A DNA stretch of 64,000 nt, taken from positions 65,279 through 129,278 of the forward strand of contig BQKZ01000757.1 of NCBI GenBank assembly GCA_036244855.1. Direction: 5' to 3'. The stretch is from Temnopleurus reevesii (lineage: Eukaryota; Echinodermata; Echinoidea; Temnopleuroida; Temnopleuridae). A model generated the notes under the pieces. That model did no database searches. It was given only the letters and a program-made list of their open reading frames with translations, and was not told where the DNA came from. The number at the start of each line of letters is the position of its first letter. Position 1 is the stretch's first letter. A program made the position numbers and the translations under genes. Shown here piece by piece: positions 1-13,300 of this stretch.

Positions 1-1772
1 AAATTGTCAATTCTGAATAATTGGTCGTAATATAGATTCTTGCTTTGTTGACAATCCGTTTGAAAACTTTAAAAGTATGCAAAAACATTTGTTTTTTAAA
101 CATGGATTTGCCAATACATGAAAGTTATGTTTAACATGAATGATCAAAATCGTCTTCAACCAAGTACAGGTAGGAGTAACTAAGAAAGTAACAAAGAAGC
201 TTAATGATTTGATATATTGGGAGGATATGAAAAGTTCAAAGGGAAAGTACAGTATATAGATCATTTACTTAAAATAACCATGTGATCGATGATCTTTGTT
301 TCTCCATATGACTTCAGCTGTGTTTATCTTAGTGCTATAGATGGACACCATTGGTTTAGTATGGGACAGGAATAACGATAATTAATTGCGACAGAGTGCA
401 TCTGGTGTTTATCACAGTATAAACTTGATAAAGCTGCGATCAGTTCATTCTATGCCAGATCGTAAAGCAATGGGCGTGGGTGGATGACGAAAGTATTTCA
501 TTTTGAGAAATTAGGGAATGTAAGGTTAAGTGCAATCGAGTAATCAATATTAATTTGGAATGTATTTCCTTCAACAATGTGTGTAATGCTTAAAGGATTA
601 TCTGTTTTATGTGTTTTATGGTACATTGCTTTGAAATGATCTCAATTTTCATATGCATGTGGTGTTGGAAAACTGACGGTACTTCTCATACATACTTCTC
701 ACATTACAATTTTTGACAGAAAAAAAGAAGATTTGTTGACCAATTAGGAACAAGAAGAAATTAGTATTCTTCGTGGAAAAAGTGTCTAAGTTCTTTTACA
801 CATCAATTGTCTTTCCGTCGCTATTATCTTCAGAAGTACTGTTTATTCCAAGACTTTGTAAATGTACCAATTGGAACGTTTTTCATATTAATTATACTTT
901 GTATTGATAATGTCAACCAAGCACTGCATATAAAATGAAAGAGATACTTTTAATTCATAGAAAACCAATTCAAACAAATATGTATGTTTAAAAAATATTG
1001 TATCCATGGAATTCCCAGATTTATTTTTATCTTTTTTTATACAGACATAATGTACTGTATTTTATCAGTTTGGTCTTGACCTTATATGAAATTCTGTTGG
1101 CCAAGATCTTTTAAGCTCATAAAAATGTGATAATTATTCTATCATGACAAATATCTATTGGAGATACTGAATACAACAAATAATTCTTACGTTAAATTTA
1201 AAGAAGACTGACATTGCATGGTCAGATAGTAAAGGACCAATTTTGCATTATTTATATAAGAATGAATGTATATGACATTTGAATCACTCTGTGTTGATAC
1301 TACCCACATTAATACGCGTACTCTTTAGGAGATCGCAAGGATATGGTCTTATGATTTGCAAATTGTCCACCTTCTTCTTGAAACCTCTAACTTGGGACGA
1401 TTTTTCGCATTAATTGACAAACTTTGATTTACTCTAAAGTTCAGCATCTTTCTACATCAGATTGAAATCAATACAGCTCATTGGATCAAAATCGAGAATA
1501 TTGTACACACAAAATAGTAAGTCTAGGTCTCATGTTTATTCCTGGAACTGAAATCATGGCATATGTAATGCTAACCATCTAAATATTGAATTTCCTTACA
1601 TTACTCGATATAGTGATGGATAAGTATGATTGGGAGAAATATGTCACTCAGATGTGACTTAGCATTTTGTGGCGATTTTGTGACAGTTATAAAACCATTC
1701 AAACACAAATTTGGTGACTTGCGACTTAAAAAAATATATTACCAAAGAATATTTCCATATATGTTCAGGTGT
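1..1772. other. Intergenic, no gene seen
   Basis: AT-rich sequence with only short chance open frames on both strands. No splice-bounded conserved peptide, RNA gene or clear repeat was recognised by eye. Confidence 0.6.
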
Positions 1773-2032
1773 TTAAGGCCGACTCACACCTTGGCGTTTT
1801 TAGACTGCGTCGGCCTAGCGTTCATGAAGATTAAAAACACATCCCCCCTCCCCCGACGCACAATGACGCAGGTCAAACGGTGGACTGATGTTTGGCGTAC
1901 GCTCCTTGAGCGCAAGCCAAACGTTAGTCCACCGTCTTTGCAACGTATACTATGCGCTCGGGGAGCGTTTTCCAGTTTTAAAATTGCTAGGCCGATACAG
2001 GCTAAAAACGCAAAAGTGTGAGTAGGACTTAA
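1773..2032. mobile_element. Foldback (MITE-like) element bounded by TTAA
   Basis: The two halves are imperfect reverse complements pairing around about 1906, so the whole segment can fold into one hairpin. TTAA lies at 1773-1776 and 2029-2032. The tips after TTAA read GGCCGACTCACAC (left) and, on the opposite strand, GTCCTACTCACAC (right). The inner arms around CGGTGGACT...AGTCCACCG pair almost perfectly. No transposase frame is present, so it would be non-autonomous. TTAA target sites are typical of piggyBac-type transposition, but the tips do not match the usual piggyBac CCC start, so the superfamily is uncertain. The open frames on the two strands here resemble each other only because of the palindrome. 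Confidence 0.75.
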
Positions 2033-5000
2033 TGTAGACAAAAATGCGATTATATTCTAACATGTATACCTAGATAGGTCAATTTAAATAAAACATTGTG
2101 GTTTTCCTTAATCTGTTAATGGTAATCGCAAATTACCAGAAACACATTCAACAACATAGCACTCAGTTTGGAAAGAAAATGTTCCTTTGCGTGAACATCC
2201 CATTCCGGTATGCTTGGATTTCTCGGAAAATGTGTACGAATTGTGGCTAGGTTTTTCTCCTTGTGATAATATTTCACAAGCAGTAGATTGGCCCACAAAA
2301 ATAATCATGTCATTAGTATGATTATGGGGAATCCATGTGATATAGGTATTCAAAAGAATGATTGATAAAGTGGATTTGCCCAAAGACAAATACATTTTGA
2401 TTCGCTTTCGTCAACATAAATATATGCAGTATATTATTGCGCTGAAGTTCTAGGAACATTAATATACATTGCATGCATGTGAAATTATAATTTAAAGTAT
2501 TTTTCCAGATTTTACCATTTTATAAATGCTCGATGTTCTCGTTTAGCTGCATTGCTTTTTTTTCATTCAGGTTTGGGTGAGAACTGACTGTTTTTGTCCA
2601 GGATGTCAAAAGACCGTGCTCCCAATTTGACAAAGATATGATCTCAAGTTAAGAAACTCATTAGGGAATTCATGGATGAGAATTAGTAATGTGTGATTCA
2701 TTAAATTCCTTCTTAGATATTTCTTAAACACAAATAAATGAACGTATCAAAGTCATATTCCAGTCAATGTTTGAGGATAACTTGAACAGTCAGATTCATA
2801 TTAATCAACTAATAAGTTATTCTGTAGATTTTCCAATCAATTCATAAATTCAAAATCAACCAATTAGCAATCGTTTAAATAATAAAACAAATGTCCAATA
2901 AGATATTTATTAAGTAAACAATTTGATCAATTATATTCATAGAACATGATATTGCGCATTATTATCATCCACTGGCACGCGTGAAAACATAAAATCGCGA
3001 AAACCGTAAAAGAAAATTGTGACAAAATTACATGCGCCCTTTTTTTCTCTGAAATGCTTGTTCATATCATCTTTTTTAATCACGGCGCAATGCAGTTTGA
3101 TGTATTGGACAAAAGCAATTATCACTCATGAGTGTATGAAAATTAAATGTGTATGTTGCAATTGAAGAATTAAATTGATGAGCATCTATGAACAAGAAAA
3201 AAACATTTAAAATATTCTAAAATGTATTTTGACAGGCTTTTCAAAAGTTTAAGATTTTTTGGACACACCGTGTATAATTTACAGTCACTTAACACCCTAC
3301 TTAGTAGTGTATGGATCAAGAAATTCGTGACTATTTTCGACACCTCTTTCATGAATCAGTCGATCATAGAATATTAAGATGGAGTTGGAATGATTCGTCT
3401 ATCAGTACTAGTCCAGTTTCCTCGGAAAACTCGAGTGATATGGTCCGCCGGCTTGCTGAATCACTGCCTTGCTTCTCATCACTTCTAAGGTCAATCTACT
3501 TCTTATACATGTTCTAAATATCAACTTGTACTTCCTTCGGGTATCATATGTTATGTTTAATATGACAGTTTCATTATTCTTTCTCTCGCTAAGGTCATGT
3601 GGTTATGATTGCAAACCGGCATTATAAAAAAAAATGGTCAGTAGGTCCTGAAAAAAAGTTTTGGCTTATGAAAATTATGTTGTGTGTGTGTGTGTGTGTT
3701 CGTGTGCATGCGTTTGTAATGAATATCTAGAGAAGATTGCTTATATTGATTTAATAATTTGACATTGCGTCATTAGATGATATTGGCTGCAGAACCAGGG
3801 AATGGAGGCTGGGACGCCTGCAGGGCCGGGGCCTACTTTTTTTCAACAAATGAATTCAAACCATACACACCGAGTACATAAGGGTGTCGCTGAAAAGAAA
3901 AATAAATTGAATCTTATGATGAAAAGGGCGATTTCGCACCTTAGCTGAAAGGTGTAAAATGACACACTGGAGTGGTAAAAAGAAAATTAGTTATTTGTTC
4001 TCTCGCAGAGGGTTCTTATTTTACAAATTCCAGAAACCAGGCATGATCTGATGCTTCAATCACGAAATACTTCCTCTCATTATCGCACCGTATATCACAG
4101 CCCATAATGATTTGAATTGAACATATAATGTTACTGTTGGAGAGTTCAGGAATAAATTTCAACGTGGATTTCAACTTTCAACTTGATGTTCCCGACACCA
4201 AACTCACCATTACACTTGCTACTCAAATTAAATGGTGGACTTTTATACACACCGGGTCCATAGAAGTTAACAGTATAGTATACATTACACATGTTTGGTA
4301 ACATTTTATTGAGACTGCAGAACGAGCAACAATTAAGATATAACTCTTTGTATAATATAATTCAGCGTTATGTGCCTAAATCTGATCCCGAAACATAAAA
4401 CATAAAAGTTATATAAAGCAAAAAAATTTACTCCTTATCGAGATGAAAACATTAAAAAATAAGTATAAATAAAGAGGAGTAACTAGTTACCCAAAGATTG
4501 TTACCTTACTCCATTCTGTGGGGAGGTAAATTACTCCCTACTTTAGAGGGTAAATTTAATTCCGAGAAGGGGATCATAAGGAGTGAATTCTGACCTTTTT
4601 CTTTTTTCCGTATATGGCAGTATAAAAAATGCCCGTGCACTTTCAGCTCCTCCACTTTTCAAGACTTTCCGCGGTCCATTGATTGTGAGAGCCCCAAAGT
4701 TCCAAGATGTAGATGAATATCGCCCGTTTGAGTATGATACAGGGTAAGAAAAAATCACTGTGTCACGGAACAATCCTCTTTACGTCACGTACTGAAATGT
4801 GCAAAATCAAAATCTTATTATTGCTTAGGTCGGTTATGAATATAGAGAGCATTGAAACTGTGCTCTATTAAGGCTAGTGAATTGTATGAATATTATAATT
4901 ATTTGCAGTATATTGCACGCTGGTCACTAATATCATATATCGCTATCAAACAAGTATTTTCTTCATCTCCTAAGCTTTTTAATGAAAGCAGTATTGACGT

Positions 5001-8000
5001 AAATAAACAGGACTACGATACTGATCACATGCATGTTTGATTTCTTGAAAGGAAAAATTCATTGCTCCAGATGATATCTTTGCGATAGTACACGCCTTCT
5101 TTCCCCCGTCAGGTTCTGCATGTTCTGGGTGGAAATAGATCGACGGCGATTGGACAGGAAACATACCTTTTGTTTTCATCCTTTGGCAGGATTGATCCGG
5201 GGTTCAATCTTCTGTTTTCAATTAAACAAAAGTACAGAGTTAGGTTGCCTTCAAGTTCGGGAAAGTAATTAATTTGCACCCTGTGCTACAGTGACTTTGC
5301 AGTATTGTTATGCAGATGTATACAAGGTAAATAACTAAATGTTTATCTCAATGGAGTCGAGCATTAAATCCTCGTGCAGAACTTGAGCTAAATTTAAAGT
5401 GCTTCACCGGTCACACACCGAAATTAAACAATAGTTTTAAGTTGTTTAACGAGTAATCTAACATTTACCTATCGTTTCAAATCTACCGATGATGGTGATA
5501 AGGATGTCACAAGATCGATGTGGAAGTGGTAGATATATATTTTTTGTTCGAAAACTCGTTTCCACTTTGTGCATACTAGTACAAGGTGTCATTATATAAT
5601 GAAATTCTGGTAAATGGATTTAAAAGCTCACCATAGAAGGCTAATGTATCGATCTTTTCCATGGTTGTCACACTTTCAGAAGTTTCGGAAAATCTGCATT
5701 TTTTTTATTCCATCCAAAGGGGATTTTAAGTTGTTACAACATCCACCCCATTTGCGTTTTGTCATCAGACTTGGAAGGATATTTTTTGTATGCAGGGGTC
5801 GGTATAGATAATACATTTAAATGATTTCAAAGGGCAAGGATTGAGTTTTTCAAAGTATATGTTGTTAATTTAGACGAAGGTTGATTGGTTTCGTTGCGTG
5901 ACACGTGAAGTCATGATACACATTGTGATGACGTATCGTCAATTGAGCATGAAATTCATACCCTGTGTATTCGTAAAATTTCTTTATAATATTTATCGGG
6001 AAAATGAAAAAAAGTGCAGTATAGTTTTATTATTTAGGACATTTCTCCTCCTCTTGTTATGAGAAATGTAGATGTTTGATGGAATTGATTAGTGGAAACT
6101 AGAACACGTTACACCCTTCATCGTTCCGTTGGGACCCCATAGGGTTCATACCCGTCCCTTGACCCATAGAGCACATCTCAACAGCACATCATTCTTATTT
6201 CTGCTTTGTCATATTAAGGCCCCCATGCCTGAAGTAATAGTCCTTAAAGCGGCCCCTATTCCGTATAAAATATATGTTGATGATTAGGGTGGGTAATAGG
6301 GGCAGTATGATGATCTAATGGGTTGTTTCTGTTTGCACTTCATCCAAAAATATTTGGATTGAGAACATCTTCTGGATGCGGATGTAAGCGTGATGATAGT
6401 TGAGAAGATGGGAGAAGGGGAAAGCTGATACTGATTATGAAATTGATGGTGGGTGGGAATAGGGAATGGTGAGTTATTACAATTTTAACCAATTTCACAC
6501 GGTGAGTTCGGGAGACGTTAATTAGGAAACGGAAACAATCGATTCTTGCATTGTTTTAAAGTCGTTGTTGGTGACTGCTAGTCAAAGTGCTCAGAGAAAT
6601 CGACACGAGAAACAAAAAATATAATGGAGAAAGGGGAAATGATATCCCGTGAGTGTTTTTACTTTTTCTAGATTTTACTAATATTTTCTTCTATTTGTTT
6701 GTTTGCATAGGTCTATCCCCACCCTCTTAAATCAGAAAATCTCTTGACTCCTTATGAGTTTATTTTGTTGTTAGTAATGAACCTCATGCATTTTCATTAA
6801 AATATAATGTCTTTAATCAACTTTTTGACCTCAATGGTAGTGTCCATGGTTACAACGTAAACTTTTGCACTCTGCTGGAAAATTGAATCAATTATTCATT
6901 TTTTTCCGTACTCATTTCGGTTTGTTCATATCAAAGACACGTGATTATTTGTGTTATCAAATCATGAAGGGCTATATTTTTGCATCATCATCCCCACCTA
7001 GACTGGGGCATCCCTCATCATACTTTGTGCTGTACGTAAAAGTGAAAAGCACACATCGAATAAGTGATTCAATAAACACCCAGTATATGAGTTGAGGGGC
7101 TGTACATTAAGGTTGTATGCTCCCTTAGGATCGGGGGTGACTGTATCACGTTGAGTGGGTCCACGGCCAAAAAACTTCAACATGAAAAAAATCTCCTCTT
7201 CGCTTGTTTCCTGTCCCTGCCGGTTCCAATTCCCATAAACCCGGTTTAGGTTGGTTGACACAACCTCTGCTTCACTTGCCTTATACATGTATTATCTGGA
7301 TCTTGTTTATATTACTAATATTACATTTTGAAAATAATGTTAAGGTGAGATTACTCTCATAAAATATTAGTGTGCATGCACTAAAATATTGGAATTACAC
7401 TTAGAAAGGTATGGGCATGACAAATTGTTTTTACTTTCTATCTAACATTTATACAAAAATATGAAGTTTCCAATATCTGGCTAGAGATAGCTCTTATCAT
7501 TGCATTATATTCGTATTAATTTCAAATTCTATTGAAATACAATATTTTGCACACATTTAAACGAATACTTGCCATTCCGGAACGATGTAGATTTAGATAG
7601 ATGCTTTCATTTCTGTACATTCGGATTAAATGATTAACGGGTTCCATCCATCAAAGCAGAAATAAAATTGTTCTGTCAGGTGTGGTTGTTGAATAAATCT
7701 TTGGTTTCCTTCTAATCCGTTTGGAAAGACGTGCAAAAAGTAAGTCAAATCAACAATCAGAAAACGAATAAAGGAAATTAAACGTTTACAAACGAATTCT
7801 GTATACTATTCTTTATTTCATGTGGGTTGCTTAGCAGACACATATAACTATCAATGCCTCCATATCATATTTGATAAATATCAATTGAAACCACAATATT
7901 TCGTATCACTCTCGATCAACAAAGGTGATCTTGTAATAAGTTTGATGTATTATAACCTTTATCAAAAAGAGAATAGAATTTACAAACTGAATGGGTTTTT

Positions 8001-10309
8001 TTTCTAATGTAATTCAGTGAAAGTAATGTCCTGAATGAACATTTTTATCTCGTTTTAGTTGTGTTTTATTCAGTTGTAATATTTTTCGAAAGGGTTCTCC
8101 GTAGATGTAAAAAACTATCATTATTATCATGAAGTCCAGAAAATTGCTCAATGGATTTTCAGATAAGACCAAATGAGCTGGTTACATTTGACATAATATC
8201 GTTTCAGTAAATATGTCACATGTACAAAAAGTTTGGCTCAGTTATTCGTTGACTGCCGCGAGGGCAAAGGCGTCAAATAATGAATGTAATTACGATGGGT
8301 GCGCCACGAGCACACAGGGATTAAGAAATGAAGAGAACGGTTCAAGTGTAATATCATTAAACTTAGGAGTGAAGATGCGGCTTATAGGAAGATACTTAAT
8401 AGAACTTTCCCAGAAAAGTGTTTGGAGATGATAAATGAGAAGATAGTAACGGAAGGAATAGGGTAGCCGTTCCTTCGGGTTTGTGGTGTCTCGCGTTCGT
8501 CAGTGTGGGATAAACTAATAAATAAGTGAAAATGATACCCATGAAAATTTCAGTTTGAGAATAATTCGCAATCGTATTAAAAAATTCAGTGACAGAGCGG
8601 GAGACAAGCTATTTACGTATTTTTTTTTAAATAATAAAATAGAGTTATTATGATGATAACCGGTAACTTGTATATACAATGTAAGCAGATCATATTTTGT
8701 GTCTGAATAAAAATCGATGGCATTTTCATCATTTGGAGTAAACGTATAAGAGGTTGTTTGAAAATCCGGGCTTGTTCATGTTAGCTAATCAGAGTTATGG
8801 AAGAATTAAAACGGTGTCAGCTATGTAATGTGACAGTTTTGCTTCAAAGAATCTCTAAACTTGATTAATGACTTCCTTCACACGTGCAAAGATTCTGAAG
8901 ATTCTAAAGGGATAATCATATGAGTAAACCGTTTCATTAAATGATTTCTTTGCTTAATGCTGAAGAGTACTAGTGCTGCACCCGTTTTGACTTGTTCCAA
9001 TCATGGACAGATAATCGATAAAAACAAATTAACTTTACTTTAATAAGGAAGGTGGAATATTGGTTGATTTTTAATTATGATTATTGAGAGAATGATTCAT
9101 CGTCTTAAAATCCCACAACGCTTGAAAAAATATATATCAGCTTTATGCATGATTTCTCTTCCAATGTATTTCTCTGCATAATACCTTTTTTCCCAGCACC
9201 TTTCTCAAGATAATCGGTGAGTTTATTTTTTTTAATATTTTTTTTTCATTTTTAAATATTTTTCCACGCAATGACCTGGCATTTTTACGCAAACCGGCAA
9301 TGACCCTATATTAATCGTTTTCAGCCGTCATGGTGTAAATGAATAGGTAATGATGAAACCATTATTCTCTATTAGAATTATTATCAAACATGTCAACAGC
9401 AGCAGACCGTTTGATGATATCTACTGATCAGTCGTCACAGACACGTTCAAACATCTTTCTTCAATCACAGGATCATTCAGGCAATGAATTCTTCCCTGAA
9501 CACCGTCTCTACTACCGTCGGTTTGGCGCTCTTTTTCCGCTCGATTCTCAAACCATATTTGATTCATCGGTGCGCAAAGAATGCACTTGATGCGTAAACA
9601 CCTGCAAGAGTCTCACATCTTCCCTGATCGGTATTGTCCCATTCGGAAACGTTTTTTTTTCCTCGTATACTTTTGATGATAGTAAACATTCCTTTTATAA
9701 TGTAATAAACGTAACTTATATGTCTTTGTCTCAAAAACTTTTGAGGTTAACGCTCAGTAAAAAGATTATAAATGAAGTTTTATAAAAATCAACGAATTCG
9801 ATTTTCAAAATTTATCAGAAGAACTCATATTTTGGGGTTCATCATTTTCAGATTTTCTTGGGCCAATCAAAATAAAAGCGTTTTATATGTTGTACAAAGG
9901 AATTTACTACGTTTCTTACATTCGAGGAATGAATGAGAAAATTATCTAGTACTTGGTGAGTAAACGTGCACTATTTTTTATAATGCTGCTCATCATTTCA
10001 TGAACCGCACCTAACATATTAAAGTTAGCGTAAAAGTAGGTTACAAATCGATTCAGGCGCCATTTCGTTTCATTTCTATCAATCAATTCTGTATGCCAGG
10101 AGCGAGGATAAACCTTGTGCGTTCCCATGTCATCCAATTTCCTAAACCTGGTAGCGTATATTACTCCTTTTTTTCTCAAAAAGGTTCTATCTCTTCACTC
10201 TGTCCCTCACAGCACAAACAGTCGATGTCCGCATAAGATCCACAGCAGATAATTCTCCATGGCTTGGAGACAAGTCAAGAAATAAAAATCACCCTTACTG
10301 TCAAGCTCA
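2033..10309. other. Intergenic, no gene supported
   Basis: About 8 kb of AT-rich DNA with scattered open frames under 100 codons on both strands. None has recognisable domains or paired splice sites. A short GC-rich patch with two PstI-type CTGCAG words lies near 3790-3830. Around 4640-4690 there is a segment resembling one near 26965-27015, probably a decayed dispersed repeat. Confidence 0.5.
3681..3699. repeat. (GT)n microsatellite
   Basis: Uninterrupted TG dinucleotide run followed by a TTCGTGTGCATGCG alternating purine-pyrimidine tail. It is a simple-sequence repeat. Confidence 0.9.
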
Positions 10310-10395
10310 TTATCAAGATGGCGACTTAACTTCCTTTGCCGCGAGCGAATGAGCTAATGACCGGTCACGTGACAAGCCAAACTTCAACCAATCAG
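10310..10395. promoter_or_regulatory. Promoter-like motif cluster (YY1, ETS, E-box, CCAAT)
   Basis: Within 85 bases there are CAAGATGGCGAC (YY1-like), a GGAAG/CTTCC ETS core, several CpGs (GCCGCGAGCG), TCACGTGA (palindromic E-box) and CCAATCA. This combination is unusual for the surrounding AT-rich DNA and is typical of TATA-less promoters. Direction is ambiguous. On the minus strand the order would be CCAAT, E-box, ETS, then YY1, with a GTAAGG donor-like site near 10300. No attached coding exon was recognised. Confidence 0.35.
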
Positions 10396-13300
10396 AACCC
10401 GGATTTCGGCATATGTACAGTAACGGTATACTGGTATAGTGAGGTAGAGTTCTTATCGCATTATAAATAGCATGAAGCTTTTGAGCCAACCGAAATAAAA
10501 AGGGAATAAAGTGTTTATATCTTTCTTATTGCATTGTTATATTCTTATTTTTTTCCTTTCCTTTTCTTCTACTTCATTTTTTTTTTTTAATTCCTTATCT
10601 TGGTTTTTTTTTCTCTTCTTCTCTTCATATTTTTGTGTTGTAGCCTGTCTATGAGCATATTAGAGGAGATATTCGACATAGTTTTTAATTTGTGGCTGTG
10701 ATCAAGAGGACGGTGTTCTCAAGACTTAAATTAATGATTACTTTCTACATACCTTCACCTTCAGAATATGGTATAAACTTTGTAGTCAAAGGAAATTAAG
10801 CCAAGTTAGGAATAACAAATTATATGCATCGTATCATAAATATTGAGTTGGATGGAAATTTCACAAAGGATTTATCATTATCTAAATATAATCATGAAAA
10901 GGGGATTTCTTTTTTACATGGAAGTCCAACAGAAGCAAAAAAATGAAGAGGAATTTTGACAAATTTATTATTTAATTTCCCGGTCATACAGAATAAAGTA
11001 CTGAAAAGAGGAAAGTAAAGACACACTGCAACTGTTTTGGGCTTGCCGAAAGTGAAAGCCGGGTCGAACGCAATAATGAGTAAAAGTGAAGTGTTAATTC
11101 TCACGCAAACTTTTGACATAACTTGAAATATATTGGCAATGATGAATTTTAAAGACAGACCTCTAGTTCTGAAGGATCAAATTATACAGATATAATAATT
11201 TGGGACTTAAAACCCGAGTATAACCTCGTGAAAAGATATAACAAAAGGATATTTCAAAGTTTATACATCAACAATGTATATTGAACGGTTTCGTGATGTT
11301 TGAATCGTAAAATAGATATACAATTTAGAAGAAACCTCCTTGGCACCAAAATAATTGTGTTTTTTCATGTTTTTTCTCGGTATTGTGTTACTAATGCAGT
11401 ATGAAGAATATCCTTCATTAATTTTCCTAGTAACATACAGAAAGTAAAATCAATGAATAAATGTAAAATGGAAGTGGTTTACCTAGTACCGGCGGTGTTC
11501 ACACTTACACAGGCCTTGTTTTTATCTAAAATGAGGTGGTTAATTTGCATTTTTTTCACTGGCATGAAAGTGCTATCGATTAGTTTTTGCCTATTTCGGG
11601 ATAATAAAACACCCCGGAAATTTAACAGTTACCTCACAAGCATGTCTTTGCCGTCATCTGATAATGACTGTACTCATGCTTTACTCAAGTGCCTGCACTT
11701 ATACGGTAAGTGTTTCACCGTGACAAAACTTGACACATGGATCAAAAAACTCCGGGATTTAGAAAGGAGATCCCGTTTTTGAAAAGTACAGTGAATCTAC
11801 AATATCGGTATATAAAGCCAAGGGTCCGTTCCCAAAACTTTGATACTTATCTCAATAGTCTAATCTTCTCGAAGGAAAATATCTCTCGACCACTGGAATA
11901 AGAAATGATTCTTGATATTTGAATTTTGAACTGAACTCCAATGTTTGTAAGTTTTTAAATTTGATTTTTTTTCGATAAAACTTGCGCAGTCTGTGTTTTA
12001 AGTTTAACAAAATTGCAAGGTTCGTTTCATTAAATGAATAATGTGCAAATCATATTTGATTTGTTCCAATTAATACGGAGACATTTCAGGTGTACGGCAT
12101 TATGAATAATCTCTTCGTCGTTGAGAGAAACTTATAGTATCTTCATTCATTATAATATCATGACGACGTCTTTTTCAAAAGCTCGAGAGATTCTTTTGAA
12201 TCTAGCAACATTTTGAAAGTTGTCATTGTAATTGACGTAATTTTTTTTAAATCACATATTTTTTTTTTCAAAATTGAGTTGTCATATTCTCCTACTAACA
12301 CAGAATATTTCCATCACACTGTTGCACAGGCCGTCTGGCAGCCGGGCGCGGTTTTCCCCCATAGGGTTCAGGTTTTGTCAGACAGCCGTTTTAAATACAG
12401 GCAAGTGTAAGGACCTTTCCGCTGCTCTAATTAACCTTTTCTAATATACATCAAATACATCAAATTACAAGGTGTATATAGCGCACTTGATTGGCCAGCT
12501 GTTAAAAAACAACACAGATAATATTTATCGTCATAGGGCATGTGTTGTGTTGAATTTATCTTCGCATTTCAGATCATTAATTACATTATTTTTAAATATA
12601 ATTTTGAAGAATTGTGGATATATATTCTTGTTGCGGAATATATTATTATTGTTTTTATAATTAATTGTGTTATCATTTCGTTTTGTTCTGTCGCCAGTGT
12701 TGTCATATGTTGCTTGGAAAACATTTACATGTATGTACTAATCACACTTTTTCCATCCATGTTTTGATGCGATTCTGAGCAACAGACTATCAAGATACCA
12801 TTATCTTTCGAACTTTTCGTTCTTTTTATGTAGAAGAAAAAACAGATAATGTAGCCGTAACAAAATTCAAATGAGGTGAACAAAGAAATCGATTGTGGGG
12901 AACTTGTGGATGATAGTTTTGGCAATTGAATTTCTCCCAATATTTGGCTGTTTTGATATTGTATATTTTTTTCAGAATGATTCTCCAGAATTACGAAATG
13001 GAAGAACAACGTCACCAACTCTTTGTCTGTACTTCTAGGGTGATCACTCATCGTGGTTTAACAGTATATAGGCCACTCTTAAACCCATAAGTATGATCAA
13101 CTTGACCTATCTATCTTGATAAAGAGAAAAGTGTAGTATACTTTTTACTGGTCACATATCATATTGTATATGCACTGCAGTGAGGCTGAGCCATGTACGC
13201 CAGGAGATTTCTCTAGCATTATCTCCCCGAAGCTCTTGCCGCAGCACTCACGACTGATTTCCGTTTCGGCTGAAACTTCTCGGCAGATTTTCCCCTTCAC

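Noticed and set aside
1626..2041. Two overlapping opposite-strand reading frames with similar peptides
   Set aside because: The similarity is forced by the palindromic element; no conserved protein is encoded.
9390..9590. 66-codon Ser/Gln-rich plus-strand reading frame
   Set aside because: No splice context, domain or similarity; length is within chance expectation for 64 kb.
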